In this document: positions 1-11,988 of the stretch, piece by piece
Layout: every line of letters starts with the position of its first letter
Position numbering within the stretch: position 1 is the first letter of the stretch
Assembly: GCA_030267565.1 (NCBI GenBank)
Contig: BRXU01000053.1
Span: 296,001 to 360,000 of the forward strand
Reading direction: 5' to 3'
Source of the DNA: Pleodorina starrii
Lineage: Eukaryota > Chlorophyta > Chlorophyceae > Chlamydomonadales > Volvocaceae
Length of the DNA: 64,000 nucleotides
Position numbers and translations under genes: made by a program
The notes under the pieces: generated by a model
Seen by the model: the letters and a program-made list of their open reading frames with translations, nothing else
Databases searched by the model: none
What the model was told of the DNA's origin: nothing

Positions 1-78
1 GACGGAGTCACGGAGACGGTGGTGGGGTGGCAGCGACTGAATGACGCTGCGCTGATCGCCAAACACACAACGTGACCC

Positions 79-165
79 GGTGTGGTGTGGTGTGGTGTGG
101 TGTGGTGTGGTGTGGTGTGGTGTGGTGTGGTGTGGTGTGGTGTGGTGTGGTGTGGTGTGGTGTGG
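79..165. repeat. TGTGG pentanucleotide microsatellite
   Basis: A perfect run of the five-base unit TGTGG, about 17 copies. It is open in several frames and yields meaningless repetitive peptides. The rest of the first kilobase is GC-rich simple sequence with no recognisable exon. Confidence 0.95.
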
Positions 166-610
166 CGGCTGGCGGGTCGTGACGGCGCCCCGGGGGGCGC
201 CGGGCGAGTGGAGTGTGGGAGTTGTGGTGATTGCGGTGGTGGGGGCGTGAGGAAGCGTGGGGGTTGAGGAGGCGTGGGAGTCTGTGTGTGGGATGCAGGG
301 TTGAAGGCGGGTGAAAGCGCAAGTGCAGAGGCGGTGGCGGGTCCGCCGTTACCTTTCCGCGAAGTGGTGGCGGCGGCGGCGCGGCGCCGCCGCCGTTGGA
401 CGACGTCTTCGCTTCCGCCGCATCCGCCGGCGGCGGCGGCGGCGGGGCCCGGTGCCGCGTCGGCGAAATGGCTCCTCCGCCCTGCAGTGCAGTACGGCAC
501 ACAACAGCAGTGAGCCGTACAGGCGCATTGGGGCCCATGGGTAAGGGGACAGTCAGGGGTCGGTGGGAGGGGAGGCGGCGGAAGCGGAGGAGGCGGAGGG
601 AGGCAGGCGA

Positions 611-653
611 GGGAGGGAGGGAGGGAGGGAGGGAGGGAGGGAGGGAGGGAGGG
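611..653. repeat. GGGA tetranucleotide microsatellite
   Basis: About ten perfect copies of GGGA. Between here and 1,677 I see only purine/pyrimidine-rich simple sequence and no coding segment I can support; the last exons or 3' UTR of the minus-strand TIR-ankyrin gene may lie here. Confidence 0.9.
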
Positions 654-1677
654 CGCATTCAGGTGGGGGCGACGGCGGCACGTCTGGCAGCAGTCAGGAG
701 GGCGACCCGGCCAACACCCCCCCTTCCTTGCCTTCCTTCCCCCCTCCCCTCCTTCCGCCGTTCCAGCTACCCCCCCCCCCCTATCCCGCTCCAGCCACCT
801 CCCACTCCCTCCCCCCCCCCCACGCCCGCACCCCACGCCCGCCGTGCCGCCTCCGTGCGGTGGGGGCCGCCATTCACCCCACCCATGCTCCGAAACCCCG
901 CCACCCGAGTCCCAGGCCCCAGCCTCCCAACCAACCCCACCCCTCCCTTTCACTCCCCAAAACACATTCGCAGTAAGGTCCACAACACACAAGAACCCTG
1001 AGCCCTGGAATCCTTCAACTTTGGACCCTTAAACCCCACGTTTCGGCCTTAAAACCCTAAAACCCAGCAAGCGGCCCCACCGGCAGCAGTAGCGGCAGTG
1101 CGGGCAGCACCCCCGTGGTGGATGCCCGCCGGTTTCGTCCGTCGTGCACCCGCCCCGGACTGCCTCGCCCCAGAGCGGATCTCCCCCCCGGGGCCCATAG
1201 CCGCTCGAATGGCTGCTGCCGTACGGTACGGCGGGTAAGGCGGGGAACGGTAGGGAAGGAAGAGAGAGGGGAAGGGGAAGGGGAAGGGGAGTTAGCCTAA
1301 ACACAGGCAGAATAGCTGACTGGCTGAGACACACGAAGACGAAGAGGCGGACCAATATGGGGAAGAGACGGGCGAACAATCGAGTGGTGGTCTTTTTTCT
1401 TATCCCACAAACAAAAAAGGTGGCCCACAAACACCGCGCGATGTCAAGTGTAGGGCATGTCGGGGCGCGAAGGGGGTATGGGGGGAGGGCCGTACAAGCA
1501 CCACGCCCTCCTTCAGGCCACCCGCTCTCCCCACCGGAGATGCGCCGCCGACGCCGCCGCTGCGCAGGTCGTACTCTATGCCACCGCCGCCGCCACCGCC
1601 GCCTCTTTCGTGGCTCTCCCCTCCGCCGCCGCAGCCGCCGCCGCCGCCGCTGCCGCCGCCGTGCTCCCACCACTTAC

Positions 1678-4600
1678 CGAGCGGCCCGGAGCCGCCGCCC
1701 CGGCCGCACAGGTAGGGGGCGGCGGCGGCGGCGCTCCTCTCTTCCCGGAGGGTGGCGTTGGCGGCGGCGGCGCGGAGGCTGCCGCTGAGCGGCGCCCCGT
1801 TGGCGGAGGCGCGGAGGGCGGCAGCGGGGAGGGAGGCAGAGGGGAGGGAGGCGGCGGAGAAGGTGCTGGCTAGGTAATCGAGGGGCGTAAGGCCCGCCTG
1901 CAGGTGTGGGGGAGGGGGGGGAGGGGGCAAGACAGGTGGAATGGCGTCGGGTGACGGGGGCGTGTAGGGGGCGTGTAGGGGAAAACAGTCCGACTAGGCA
2001 AAAGCTGGGCAGCAAGAAAGACCTCGGCGGTTGAACGGAGGGGGCCGGGGGGTCACACTCAGTCGACTGCGTCGCCTCCGTCCCTCAGCTGCGCGGACGG
2101 GCGCGGGGACGAGCGGACGCGCTTCATTTACCCCCACCCCCCCACCCGCCCCCCCAACCCCGCCCCCCACAGCCCCCCCACCCACACCCACATCCCCCCC
2201 GCCACTACCTTGTTGACTGCGAGTTTGTTTGCCCCCGCCTGCGCCAGCAACCGAGCCAGCCCCATCTCCTCCCCCCGGACTGCCACATGGTAGGGAGTCT
2301 CGCCGGCCTGGGGAGGTGGGGGGGGGAGAGGTGAGGGGTGGGGGGTGGGGGGTGGGGGGCGGTGAGGGAGGGATGGTGGGGGGTCAGGACAGATCAAAGA
2401 TGTGGTGGGGTGGGGGATGGTGGGTGGGATGGGGGGGTATGAGCTGAGTCCGAGAGAGAGATAGGATGGGGGGTTACCCACGTAGGGCGGGGGTTGAGGG
2501 CACGGGGCTGGCCGGACTGGGGTTGGGAACACACCACTTCTGCAGGCTATGCTGGCACACGTGCACAGTCACACACACACAGTCTCACACATACAGTCAC
2601 ACATACAGTCAACACATGCACAGGCACACACGCACGCAAGCGCACAGACGCGGTGACACACGCAAACGCACACAAACACACAAACACACAAACACAGCCC
2701 CACCCACGCCGCATACCGACCGACCGACGCACGCACCTCGTCCCGCGCCTCCGTGTTCGCCCCCGCCGCCAGCAACTCCGCCGCCACCTCCCCCCGGCCC
2801 CAACAGCTGGCGGTGTGGAGGGGGGTCAGACCGCCCTGGGGGGGGAGGGAGAGGGTAAGAGGAAGGGAGATACCGCAGCGAAGGAACGGAGAGGGAGAGG
2901 GGTCGGATTGCCGGGAGGAGGGGGGTTGCATCCGTTTGAGGGGGGAGAGGGGACGAGGAGATGAGAGGAGAGGCGAGGCGAGGAGAGGAGTTGTCAGGTG
3001 TCACCGGTTGTCAATCGGGGCGAGCAGCCGCGCGTTGGCCGGACGTGCATGTCCCCCCCTCGAGTTGGCTCCCGTACGGTACGGTACTGTACGGTACGGT
3101 ACGGTACGATACGGCACGGTGTTGTACGATGTTGGGGTACATGGGCCGACTGGAGGGCAGCACACAGATGCCTCGGGAGCGCGATGAGATGCGGGTTGAG
3201 CAGCGCAGACACCACACAGGCACAACCGCACTTCCGCACTTCCGCAGCCGCACTTCCGCAGCCGCAACAGCAACCCCCCTGGCCCCCTTTTTGTGTATGT
3301 GACAGGTACACGACATACACACACACACACCTGTCCCTTGCTGTTGACGTCCGCCCCCGCCTCCAGCAACACCCGGACGATGAGGGGGTTGGTCTGGCGG
3401 CTGGCCACGTGGAGGGGCGTGTCACCCAGCTGCGTGTGTGTGTATGGCGTTTGTACGGAAGGGGGAGGGGTCAGCGGGGAGGGGGGCAGTTGTTGGCGGG
3501 CGGGTGGTGGTTGTGATAGTGGTCGCGGGAAGCGGAAGGGAAAGGGGAAGGGGAAGGAGGGCGGGGAGGTGGAGGAAGAGGAAAGGGAGGCCCTTGAAGT
3601 GGTGGTTACGGTGGGCTCCAGACGGAAGTGTTGCGGGGGAAGGAAGGGAGGGGGGGGTCCTGACGACACGCACCGCCAGTCCAAAACCCTAAAGCCCTTA
3701 AACCCCAAACCCCGAAAATCATGCCAAACACAGACCTAACTTAAAGTGCAAACTCAAACCCAAATCCAAACCCAAATCCAAAACCCAAGATCATTAAACT
3801 CAAATCCAAAGCTGCCCCACCCACCCACCCACCCGCCCACCCGCCCACCCACCCACCCACCCACCCGCCCACCCGCCCCAGCCACCCACCCGGGTCCGTG
3901 CCCCCACGTCCGCCCCCGCCCTCAGCAGCACCTCCGCCAACACCACATTGCCCCGGTAGCTGGCCCGGTGGAGAGCAGTCCAGCCGCTCTGAGGGAGGGG
4001 GGGAAGGGAAAAGGAAAGGAAAAGGAAGCGGGAGGTGGGGGTGGGGGTTGAGGGGTGGAGTTGTGATGGGCGGATCGCGGAAGGGGGGGCCTAGTCCCGC
4101 ACCTCATCTGCCACGTTCGCGTTGACCCCCGACTCCATAAGCTGCTGAATGCGCACAATGTCGAATGCCAGACAGGCCTTCATCAGCGCGTCCTGATGAC
4201 ATTGGGCCCACGGAGGCGGCGGAGAGGAGCCGGACGTGGCGCCGCCGCCGCCACTGCCGCCGCCGCCGGCGGCGGCGTTAGCGGTATCGGCGTCGCGCGC
4301 ATGGGCCCAGCGACCCACGGGACTGTGTTCGCCGCGTTCCTCCGTGTCGTCGTCACTCGCGCCGCCCCTGCCACCGCCGCCGCCACCGGCGCCGCCGCCG
4401 CGTGCCTCCCCTTCTGCACTGACGCTGACGCTGGCGGCGGCGGTGGCCGTGGAGGGCCAGGCGGCGGTGACGGCCGGGATGGTGGCCGTACCAGCGGCAG
4501 CGGCCCGAGGCTGTGTCCTCTCGGCGCCGAAACCACCACCACCACCACCACCGCCGCCGCCAGCGGCACCGTCCGCGGCGGAGGACGAGGAGCCACCCTG

Positions 4601-4764
4601 ACACAATTTGGCGCGCTTCGGTACGGCAGGAAGGTACGGCGTGCCTTGGGGCCGCGCCGCCTTGGGGCAGCAGCCCTGCCGCCGCAGCGCCGCCGCCAGC
4701 TCCGACAGCACCTCCTGGAGCGGCGGCGCCGCCGCCGCCGTCAGCGCCGCCGTTGCTGCCGTCA

Positions 4765-4797
<33 letters not shown>

Positions 4798-6243
4798 GAT
4801 CTGGTCGCCGAACGGGCGCGGCGGCGTGGTTGTGTGTCTGCTTTGCGGGATCGTGGCTGTGTGATCCATGGCGTGCCGCCTCCAGGCGCGCTGCCAGGCA
4901 GAGGGTTCCCTTGGGGATGCGGGGCAGGGAGCCGAGCTGTGTGTGTATGTATTGGATAAGGAGGGGCGGACCGAATCGCATAGCGAGGGAGGGAAGGCGG
5001 GGGTAAGGAGAAACAGTCGTATAGGCAAGCTGACTGGCTGGCTGATGCAAGGCGATGGGGGGGGTGATGATGGAGGACGTGATGGGGGGGGTGGGAGGGA
5101 GAGGGAGGGTGATGATGGAGGGGGAGCGAGGGGCGGGAGGGGGAGGGAGGGTGGAAGGCGGCGTTCGGGTGAGGCTCAGCCCTGCTGATGTGGGTTGGTT
5201 GCTATCGGCGGTACTGGTAATTGGCTGTCTGGTGGGTTTTGGTAGGCTGGCTGGCTGCCTGGCTGAGGCCGGCTGGCTGGCCGGAAAGCGGGCTGGGGAA
5301 GTGCGGTCACCCCCACCCCATACCCCCAGCGCGGCGTGGCGGGACAGACACGACCATCGTCCGCGGTAACCCGACCCAACCCAACCCAACCCAACCATAC
5401 CCAACCCAAACCAAACCAAACCAACCCAAACCAACCCAAACCAACCCAACCCAACCCATACCCGACATCTGAGGCCGAGACGCTCCACACACCCGCACCC
5501 ACATGGGAAGCTGCGGGTGCGGTCCTTCCCACAACCCCCCTCCCCCACTGGTGGGTGTGGGTGTGGCTCGCCGCTCGCCGCTCCCCCCCTCCCCGCTTCC
5601 CACTTCCCCGCTCCCCCTCAAACCCACGTAAGCCTCCACTGCGGGTGGCGGGTACGCTCCGTACAGCCACAGCGGCAAGATCTTTCGGTGCTGCCGACCT
5701 GCCAGATCCACCTCACGCAGCGTCCACTTGGTCTCGCCGTACCTGTTGTGGTGGTTGGTTAGTTGGTCAGTTAGGTAGTTAAGATTGATTTAGGTCGTTT
5801 ATACTCATTCATTATAAAGAATGGGTTGGTTGGTTGGTTGGTTGGTTAGGTCTAGAGGCCGGTCAACCTCTCCCATCAGCAAACAGCCCCCCCTCCCTCG
5901 CGCTCCAGTGTGTCTCTCACACCGGCACCAGACCCCTCTCCTCCCCGCCTCCCCCACCTTCCTCCCCCTTTTCCTTTTACCCCATCCGCCCCCACCTCCC
6001 TGCTGCCCATTCACTTACCCGGGGCTGCAGATCGCAATCAAAACCTCGCAACCCAGAATGGCCTTGGCCACCGCCGCCGCCGCCCGGGGACTCTCCTCCG
6101 GGTCGCCGTCCGCACCCGTCACAGATCCAGATCCAGATCTGGGTCCAGATCCAGATCCAGATCCGGATGCAGGTGATGGTCCCGCCGCGAAGACAGAGTA
6201 GCCCAGCTGCTGCAGGCCGCACTGAAGCTCCGAAACCAGAGCG
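1678..6243 (-). CDS. TIR-domain ankyrin-repeat protein (partial, both ends unresolved)
   Basis: Exons on the minus strand: 6243-6019, 5742-5628, 4936-4103, 3988-3890, 3429-3331, 2835-2737, 2307-2209 and 1897-1678; all junctions are GT-AG and phases agree. The first two exons encode a TIR-like fold: a first helix ending GYSVF, a strand CEVLIAICSP, then KWTLREVDLA and the PLWLYGAYPPPAVEAY segment, joining LGSLPRIPKG. W and E of the WxxxE motif, where the catalytic Glu of TIR NAD hydrolases lies, are present. Exon 3 is a 278-residue Ala/Gly-rich linker ending in a first ankyrin repeat (ALMKACLAFD...). Four 33-residue repeats follow, one per exon, then AGLTPLDYLAS. TIR domains signal by NAD cleavage or self-association and ankyrin repeats bind proteins; a sensor or immune-type role is inference. 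The TIR start (strand A) and the C-terminus were not found. Confidence 0.85.
3072..3131. repeat. TACGG-type pentamer cluster in an intron
   Basis: Imperfect tandem copies of TACGG/GTACG in the intron between two ankyrin-repeat exons. The same CCGTAC/GTACGG words are scattered widely through this window. Confidence 0.75.
3670..3885. repeat. Degenerate AACCC/ACCC-rich intronic sequence
   Basis: Degenerate runs of CCAAACCC- and CCCTAAA-like words (3674-3800), then a CCCA/CCCG tetramer array up to the exon boundary at 3890. On the minus strand, the gene's strand, the tetramer tract directly follows the 5' splice site of the first single-repeat exon. Confidence 0.7.
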
Positions 6244-8119
6244 CTGGTCGTGTAGGGAGGCAGGGGGAAGAGGGCGAGGGGACGAGGAAGGGAGGCAGGG
6301 GGAAGGGGTGAGGAGGACAGAGGGAAGGGGTCGCATTGCGCAAGAGAGCGACAGAGGCAGGACGGGATGGTGTGGGGTCAGCCGGGCTGTGTGTGTATGT
6401 GTGTATGCGGCTGGTGGCCTAACGGGTGGCCGCGGGTGCGGTTGAGGGTTGCGCCAGCGCGCGGGAAGTGGTGTGTGGAGTGGTGAGTTGCGCGGGCGGC
6501 GGTCAAACGATGCCACACAGCCAAGACTGAGAGGGGAATGTGTGGTGGCAGGTGGCGTGGGACCGGGCTACAAGGAATGAAGGAAATCGGAAGGGTTCTG
6601 GTGCGGGGCGAGGAAAGTATAGCCGGGAAAACGCAAGAAATGGGGTTGCGAGCCTGCCAAGGAATCTTGGTAGCTAATGTACATCCACGTTCCATCGCGA
6701 GATGTGCTGGTGTTTGGGTGAGAGTGGCAACCCATATTCAGGAGCAGATAAATGTCGCATGCGCCCACCCGTCACCTGCTCACCAGCCGTCGATGCCACC
6801 CAACTGGCTGCAGCGGACATCCTTTATACGGTAGCTCAGTACGATTTGAGGTTGGTCTGTGCTTGGTGAATTGGAGCGCATAATCCTTCGTGGCAAGTCG
6901 TGTTCAAGCGGGCTTCGGCTCCAAGTTCTCCCCTCGTGACTAGATGGCATTTTAAACGTCTACTTTAGTAATTTAGAGGTGTTTAAAGCGTCGCAGAGGG
7001 AGTTTTTGTGTCGGCAGCCAGTCAAAAGCCATGAATGTCGCTCCAGAGCCATACCGTCCTTACGACGCCATATACACAGTCCATGTGTCACTGCTTCAAC
7101 AAGCTTCGTTACTGCAGTTAGGATGCCCTTTGGAAAGCGTTTTCCAACGACCGTACGGATAAACAGCGGAACGGCTCACTGCAAAGGCGGGCGGTCCAAG
7201 CGAGACCTGATTCGGGTTGCCATCTAGCATTATGGGCAGACACCAGTTCCGGGGGAGGGGGTCGTTGCCGCACCGTAGAAAGCCAGCCCAGTACACGACA
7301 ACACCCCTGGCCCTAACAACCGTCCCCTCCCGGAGCGCAACGCTCCAACGCAACGCCATCCTTTCCACGGCAGCGGAGCACGGTCACATCAACATCCATA
7401 AACATGCGCTGTGCCGACTGCTGTGCATGCGGGCGCAACTTCACAACTACTTCTTATAATGAAAAGGGTAGTAAGGGCTGAACAGCGCCAACAGCAGCAT
7501 CAACAACAGCAGCCTTTCCTCGCCAAACCCTCTCCGCTCACCTCACCTCACCTCACCCCACCAAACCCCCACACGCTCAAGACGCCTCCCCCCTCCCTCT
7601 CTGTCAAGCTCCCGCCCAAGCTCCGTAGCTCCCTCCGCGTTTCCGCTCTTTTCACTGCCATCATCCGGCGCAAGCCCACGACTCACGGCCCAAGTCCTCG
7701 CCCCCCGTCCCGCCCCCCCGCCCCGCCTACCTCCGCCTACCTCGCGCCTACCTCCACCTGCCGCCGTGCAGTGCAGTGCGGTGCAGATCCCAACCAGCTC
7801 CCCGACCAGCACCCCAACCAGCTCCCCAGTCCCTTGACCTCCCTCCCTCCCCTGAACACACAGAGACAAGGCACCACCCCCTCCACCGAGCACCGACCCA
7901 CCCACCCACCCAGCCGAGCGCCTGCACGCCACACCAACCGACAAAAAGACAGCTGCAACATATCCCACGCTCCCCCTGCCCGCAACTACGCCCTCCCCTT
8001 TTTAGTAGCCATGAATTCCCCGTCCTGCTCGCTCGCTTCCAGACCTCGCCACCGCCGCCGCCGCCGCTGCCGCCGCCACCGCTGCGAACTGCCAACTTGC
8101 CAAACCATCTGCTCTTCTC
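6244..8119. other. Upstream part of the TIR gene and intergenic DNA; no supported exon
   Basis: The missing N-terminal TIR strand should lie upstream of 6243 on the minus strand. A stretch near 6690 reads MYISYQDS and could be that strand, but I found no splice pair that joins it. From about 6,850 to 7,480 the base composition drops in GC and resembles intergenic DNA. From 7,480 to 8,119 lie (CAA/CAG)-rich and C-rich sequence and the 3' flank of the carrier gene. Confidence 0.5.
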
Positions 8120-11100
8120 CTACCCTCGTTTGCTGCCAGACGCGGACTGGGTCACGGAGGAGGACTCCGACGCGGACTGGCTCCCCGACGCAGACGCCGA
8201 CGCCGCTGTCGCGCCAGCGGCGGCGTTGGCGTTCGCGCCAGCGGCATTGGCGGTGGTGGCATTGGCGGCGGCGCGCTCGTCCCACGCCGCCTTGGCCGCG
8301 TATCCCAGCTGAGTGATCCTCGGCACCAGCTCCTCGTACAGCGTCCACACCAGGGCGGTCTGGGTGGTGCGCTTGAGGATGCGCGGCGCCGCCCCCGTCA
8401 GCAGCGCAGACGGACCCTGCTGCCGCAGCGCCTCCAGCAGCGTGCCCCAAGCCCCCGCACCCCTTGCCGCCGCTGCTGTAGCACCGGCTCCGGCGGCGGC
8501 TGCGGTGGCTGAGGCGGCGGTGGCGGCTGTGCCGATCCCGATGCCGAGCTGCATGCGGGTTCGGACCACGTCGGCTGGCTGTGTGAGGAGCGTCGCTGCC
8601 ACCGCCGCCACCACCCCGCTCGCAAAGTTGACGGCGACCTGTGTGGGAAGGGTGGTGGGTGGGTGGGTGGGTGGGTGGGTGGGTGGGTGGGTGGGTGGGT
8701 GGGTGGGTGGGAAGGAGCTACCGGGTATGCGGGACGGGAGGTGTGCCAGTGCTGGCTTGGGCGGCTGGTGGCATCGAGAAGACGAGGGGGGCGGGGCGGG
8801 GTGAGCGGCAATGGGGGCAGCAAGCGGCAGATGCAAACCTTGGCGCGAACCCTTGAGGAACACAACCCACCCACCACCACCCACAATCACCCACCCACAC
8901 CCACCCACCATCACCCACCATCCAACCCACCCACCTGGGGGCGCCCCTCGCCCGAGAATCCCTCCTTGAGCCGCGTGTAAAACATGTAGTACAAACCTGC
9001 CGTACAAGGCGGGACACATACAAAAACATACACCAACATGAGCGCGGGCGTGGCAAGGGGTGGTAACAGTGTTATGGCACACAGCCACCGGACCAGATCG
9101 CAGGGGCAGGACCGAGAGACGAAGGGCTCTGTCTTCTCACACACTCACACACGAGTTCTCAAACATCGCTTAGCAACGATCTTGAAGTCTTGAGAGCAGC
9201 CATAATCGTTTTCACAAGATTCGTTATGGTACGGTACGATACCCGCAGTTTACTTATACGGCATGCTGCAATCGTGCAGTAAAGTAAGCTCGTCCTTTCA
9301 CGTGTTGGGGCCTACCGTACTTTGACTCACCCGAGTACGGCGCGTTAGTCAGCACCGTCGGCCACAGGCCGCGGAACAGCCCCCGCACACCCTCCGTCCG
9401 TACGATACTCGACATCGCGTGGAACGTGTCGCGGTACCGCGGTACGACAACACTGCCGTACGACGCAGCCCCGCCGGCCCCTGACGTCGATGCCGCGGCC
9501 CCGGTGGCCGCGCGCGCCGCGTTGGCGGCGGCGGAGCCGCCGCCGGCGCGCGGGGGGGGGGGGGCGGCCCCCCCCCCCGCCAGTGGCTTGGCGATGTCCG
9601 CCGCGTCCGCGACGTACTCCATTCGTGTTTTTACGACCGTCACGGGGCAAAGCAAGACGGCCGCGATAGCCCTGGAGATGCCTGTGAGTGTGAGTGTGTG
9701 TGTGTGTTGGGGGGGGGGAGAGAGGGGGTAGGAGCGGAAATGGGTGGGGTGCGTGCGTGCGTGCGTGGGTGGTTGGGTTGGGTGGTACAAGAAAGACTAG
9801 CCGCAGCGGTGGGTGGGTGGATGGGTGGGTGGGGTTGAGGCAGCGCCCACACAACTCCCAACCAGGCCCCGAATAGCGTTCGCTGCACCACCACCCCAGC
9901 CCACGCCCCACGGGCCACGGGCCAGGCCTCCCAACCCCGTCCCGCCTTCCCTAAAGGGGGGGGGGAACGAACCCGCAGAATCCTCACCAACCCTACATAC
10001 CCACAGCACCCTTTCCACAAAACAATCCAAACCAGTCGGCAAAGGGGACACACGCTCGGCTTTCCCCACCGCGACTCTTTTTTCTTACTCCCCGCCCCGA
10101 CTGGGGTCCCTCGTGTCTGCGCCCCCCCCCGTAAAGAGCTGACCCTCCCACAGCCCCTCGGGTCCCTCTCCCCCGGGTCCGTATCTCCCACCCACCCACG
10201 CACCCAACTCCCACCTCCCCGATCCCTCCCTCCCACCTCCCGACATGGCCGCCCCCATGTTGCTCAGTTGCGAGGTGCCATCAGCCGCAGGGGTGGACAG
10301 CACCCAACGGATCTGCGGGAATGGGGAGGGGAGTGAGGGTGGTGTGTGGGGGGGGAGGGGGGCGGGAGAGGGGGGGAATTGCGGGATTGCGCGAGCCGCG
10401 GGTGGGGGCGGGCGGGGGCGGTGCGGCGGCGGGTGCGGGGGTGTGTGCGCGGGATGGGGCGGTGTGGCGGTGTGGCGGTGTGTTGGTGGCTGGTGACTGG
10501 TCACTTGTATGTACCGGTATGTTTGAGTGTGTATGTATGTGGGGGGAGGGACAATGCGGCGGCCTGGCCCCCCAATTGGCACACACACGTGGGCGGCTCT
10601 GCTTTTAAAGGTGTGGGGTTCCCGGGGGCTTCCCGGGGGCTTCCCGGGGGTTCCTGAGGCCAGAGTGTGGGGGTGGGGGGTCCCCGGTCAGTCCCCCGAA
10701 CCAGACCGGCACACGTTTCCGATAACTTCCGGCTCGATTCTCCAACTACCTACCAGGCCCCTACCCACCCAGGCCCTACCCACCACGCCAGCCAGCCGGC
10801 CAGGCGCCACTGCCCCGCCCGGAACGCACGCACTCACCCACCCACCCACCCACCCAACCCACCCACCCACCCACCCACCCACCCTCCCTCTCTCCCAGCA
10901 CCCCCCACCTGCTCCAGCAGCACAAAGTGCATTCCGGCTCCCAGTCCCACCCGGATGACACTGGGGCCGGTACCCGCCCAGAAGCCCCGCACGCCCTGGG
11001 GGGGCGGTGGGAGGAGGACGGGGGGGAGGGAGGTGGGTAAAAAAGAAGATACCGCAGCGGAGGGACGGAGAGGAGGGAGGTGGGGTTGCAGTGCCGCACG

Positions 11101-11988
11101 CCCGGACAAAGGGGAGGTGCGGGCGGGAGGAAGGGCGGGAGGGAGGGAGGGTGGGAGGGTGGGAGAGCGAAGCAGGGAGGAGCGGGGCGCGGAGGCGGGA
11201 GGGGTCCGACCTTGCACCAACCAACCGCCGCCACCGAAATGGCCGCAGTGACGAGCACACCGCCTGCCATCCATCCCAGCCGGGACGCATCCAATAACCA
11301 CTGCCCTCCGGAGCAGCCAATGCCCTCACAATCCCCCTGCCCAGCCCAGCCCGGCTCGGCCCGGCTCATTCCGTCCCCAGTCGCCGACCCGAGAGATGCC
11401 CCAGAGATGCGCGAGAGATGCCGACCAGAGAGAAATCGACCACTGTGTGCGCCGCACGGGTGCCACACAACCCCACGAAAACACACACGAACACACACAG
11501 AAACCCATCCACGATGTCGTACCTGCTCCGAAAGCACCACCCGCGCCGTCGCCAGCGAGCCGCGGACCACCCCCCGGGCAGCGTCCGCCTGCATCTTTGT
11601 CCGTACGACATCCAACGGCTGGTCACACCGCCGGGAAGTGGGTGGCGCGAGGGTTAGGAGGGCGCAGGCCCGGGGGTGGGGGGGGCATGCAGTACGGCAG
11701 AGGCTGAGTCAGACTCAGCGTGGCGGGGAGCCCTGTGGCTGGTAATTAGATTGGGTGCGCTGCCCGCGCCGCCCGCTGGTATCGCCTCGCTAGCGAGGGT
11801 CCCACCTGCACGCAGGCGCTGATGAGGGAGCCGGAGAGGGCTCCTGAGATCGCCGATGCCGCGCTGGGCGGCTTTTTGGGGCGCTTTCCGTCCTGTTGAC
11901 GCTGCTGCTGCTGTTGCTGCTGCGCATCGGCAGGCTCGGTGCCTGCTGCTTCAGAGGCGGCTTTAGGAGTTATCGTTGCGGGTGCCAT
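8120..11988 (-). CDS. Mitochondrial carrier, SLC25A38/Hem25 type (glycine import for heme synthesis)
   Basis: Seven minus-strand exons: 11988-11806, 11618-11523, 10995-10909, 10312-10237, 9681-9331, 8996-8935 and 8638-8120. All introns are GT-AG and phases match, giving 457 codons plus stop. It starts at an ATG followed by a Gln-rich leader. The three carrier signatures are visible: PLDVVRTKMQ split from its Gln at the first junction, CPVTVVKTRMEY, and QPADVVRTRMQL. SRAIAAVLLCPVTVVKTR, the NAPYSGLYYMFYTRLKEG stretch and ASGVVAAVAATLLTQPADVV resemble SLC25A38, which imports glycine across the inner mitochondrial membrane. At 457 residues it is longer than the usual ~300; the excess is Ala/Gly-rich inserts in the third and fifth exon regions and an Ala/Ser-rich tail after VPRITQLGY. 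The subfamily call is from motif memory; the carrier family is certain. Confidence 0.9.
8652..8712. repeat. GGGT tetranucleotide array
   Basis: Perfect GGGT/GGTG run about 15 bases upstream (gene sense) of the last carrier exon, so on the transcribed strand it supplies a CCCA-rich tract next to the 3' splice site at 8638. Confidence 0.9.

Noticed and set aside
1035..1070. Telomere-like CCCTAAA words here and at 3674-3800
   Set aside because: Degenerate, few copies, and at least the second site is inside an intron; not a telomere.
6568..6768. Minus-strand frame containing MYISYQDS as the TIR first strand
   Set aside because: Attractive by motif, but no GT-AG pair joins it to the exon at 6243, so it was not included in the gene.
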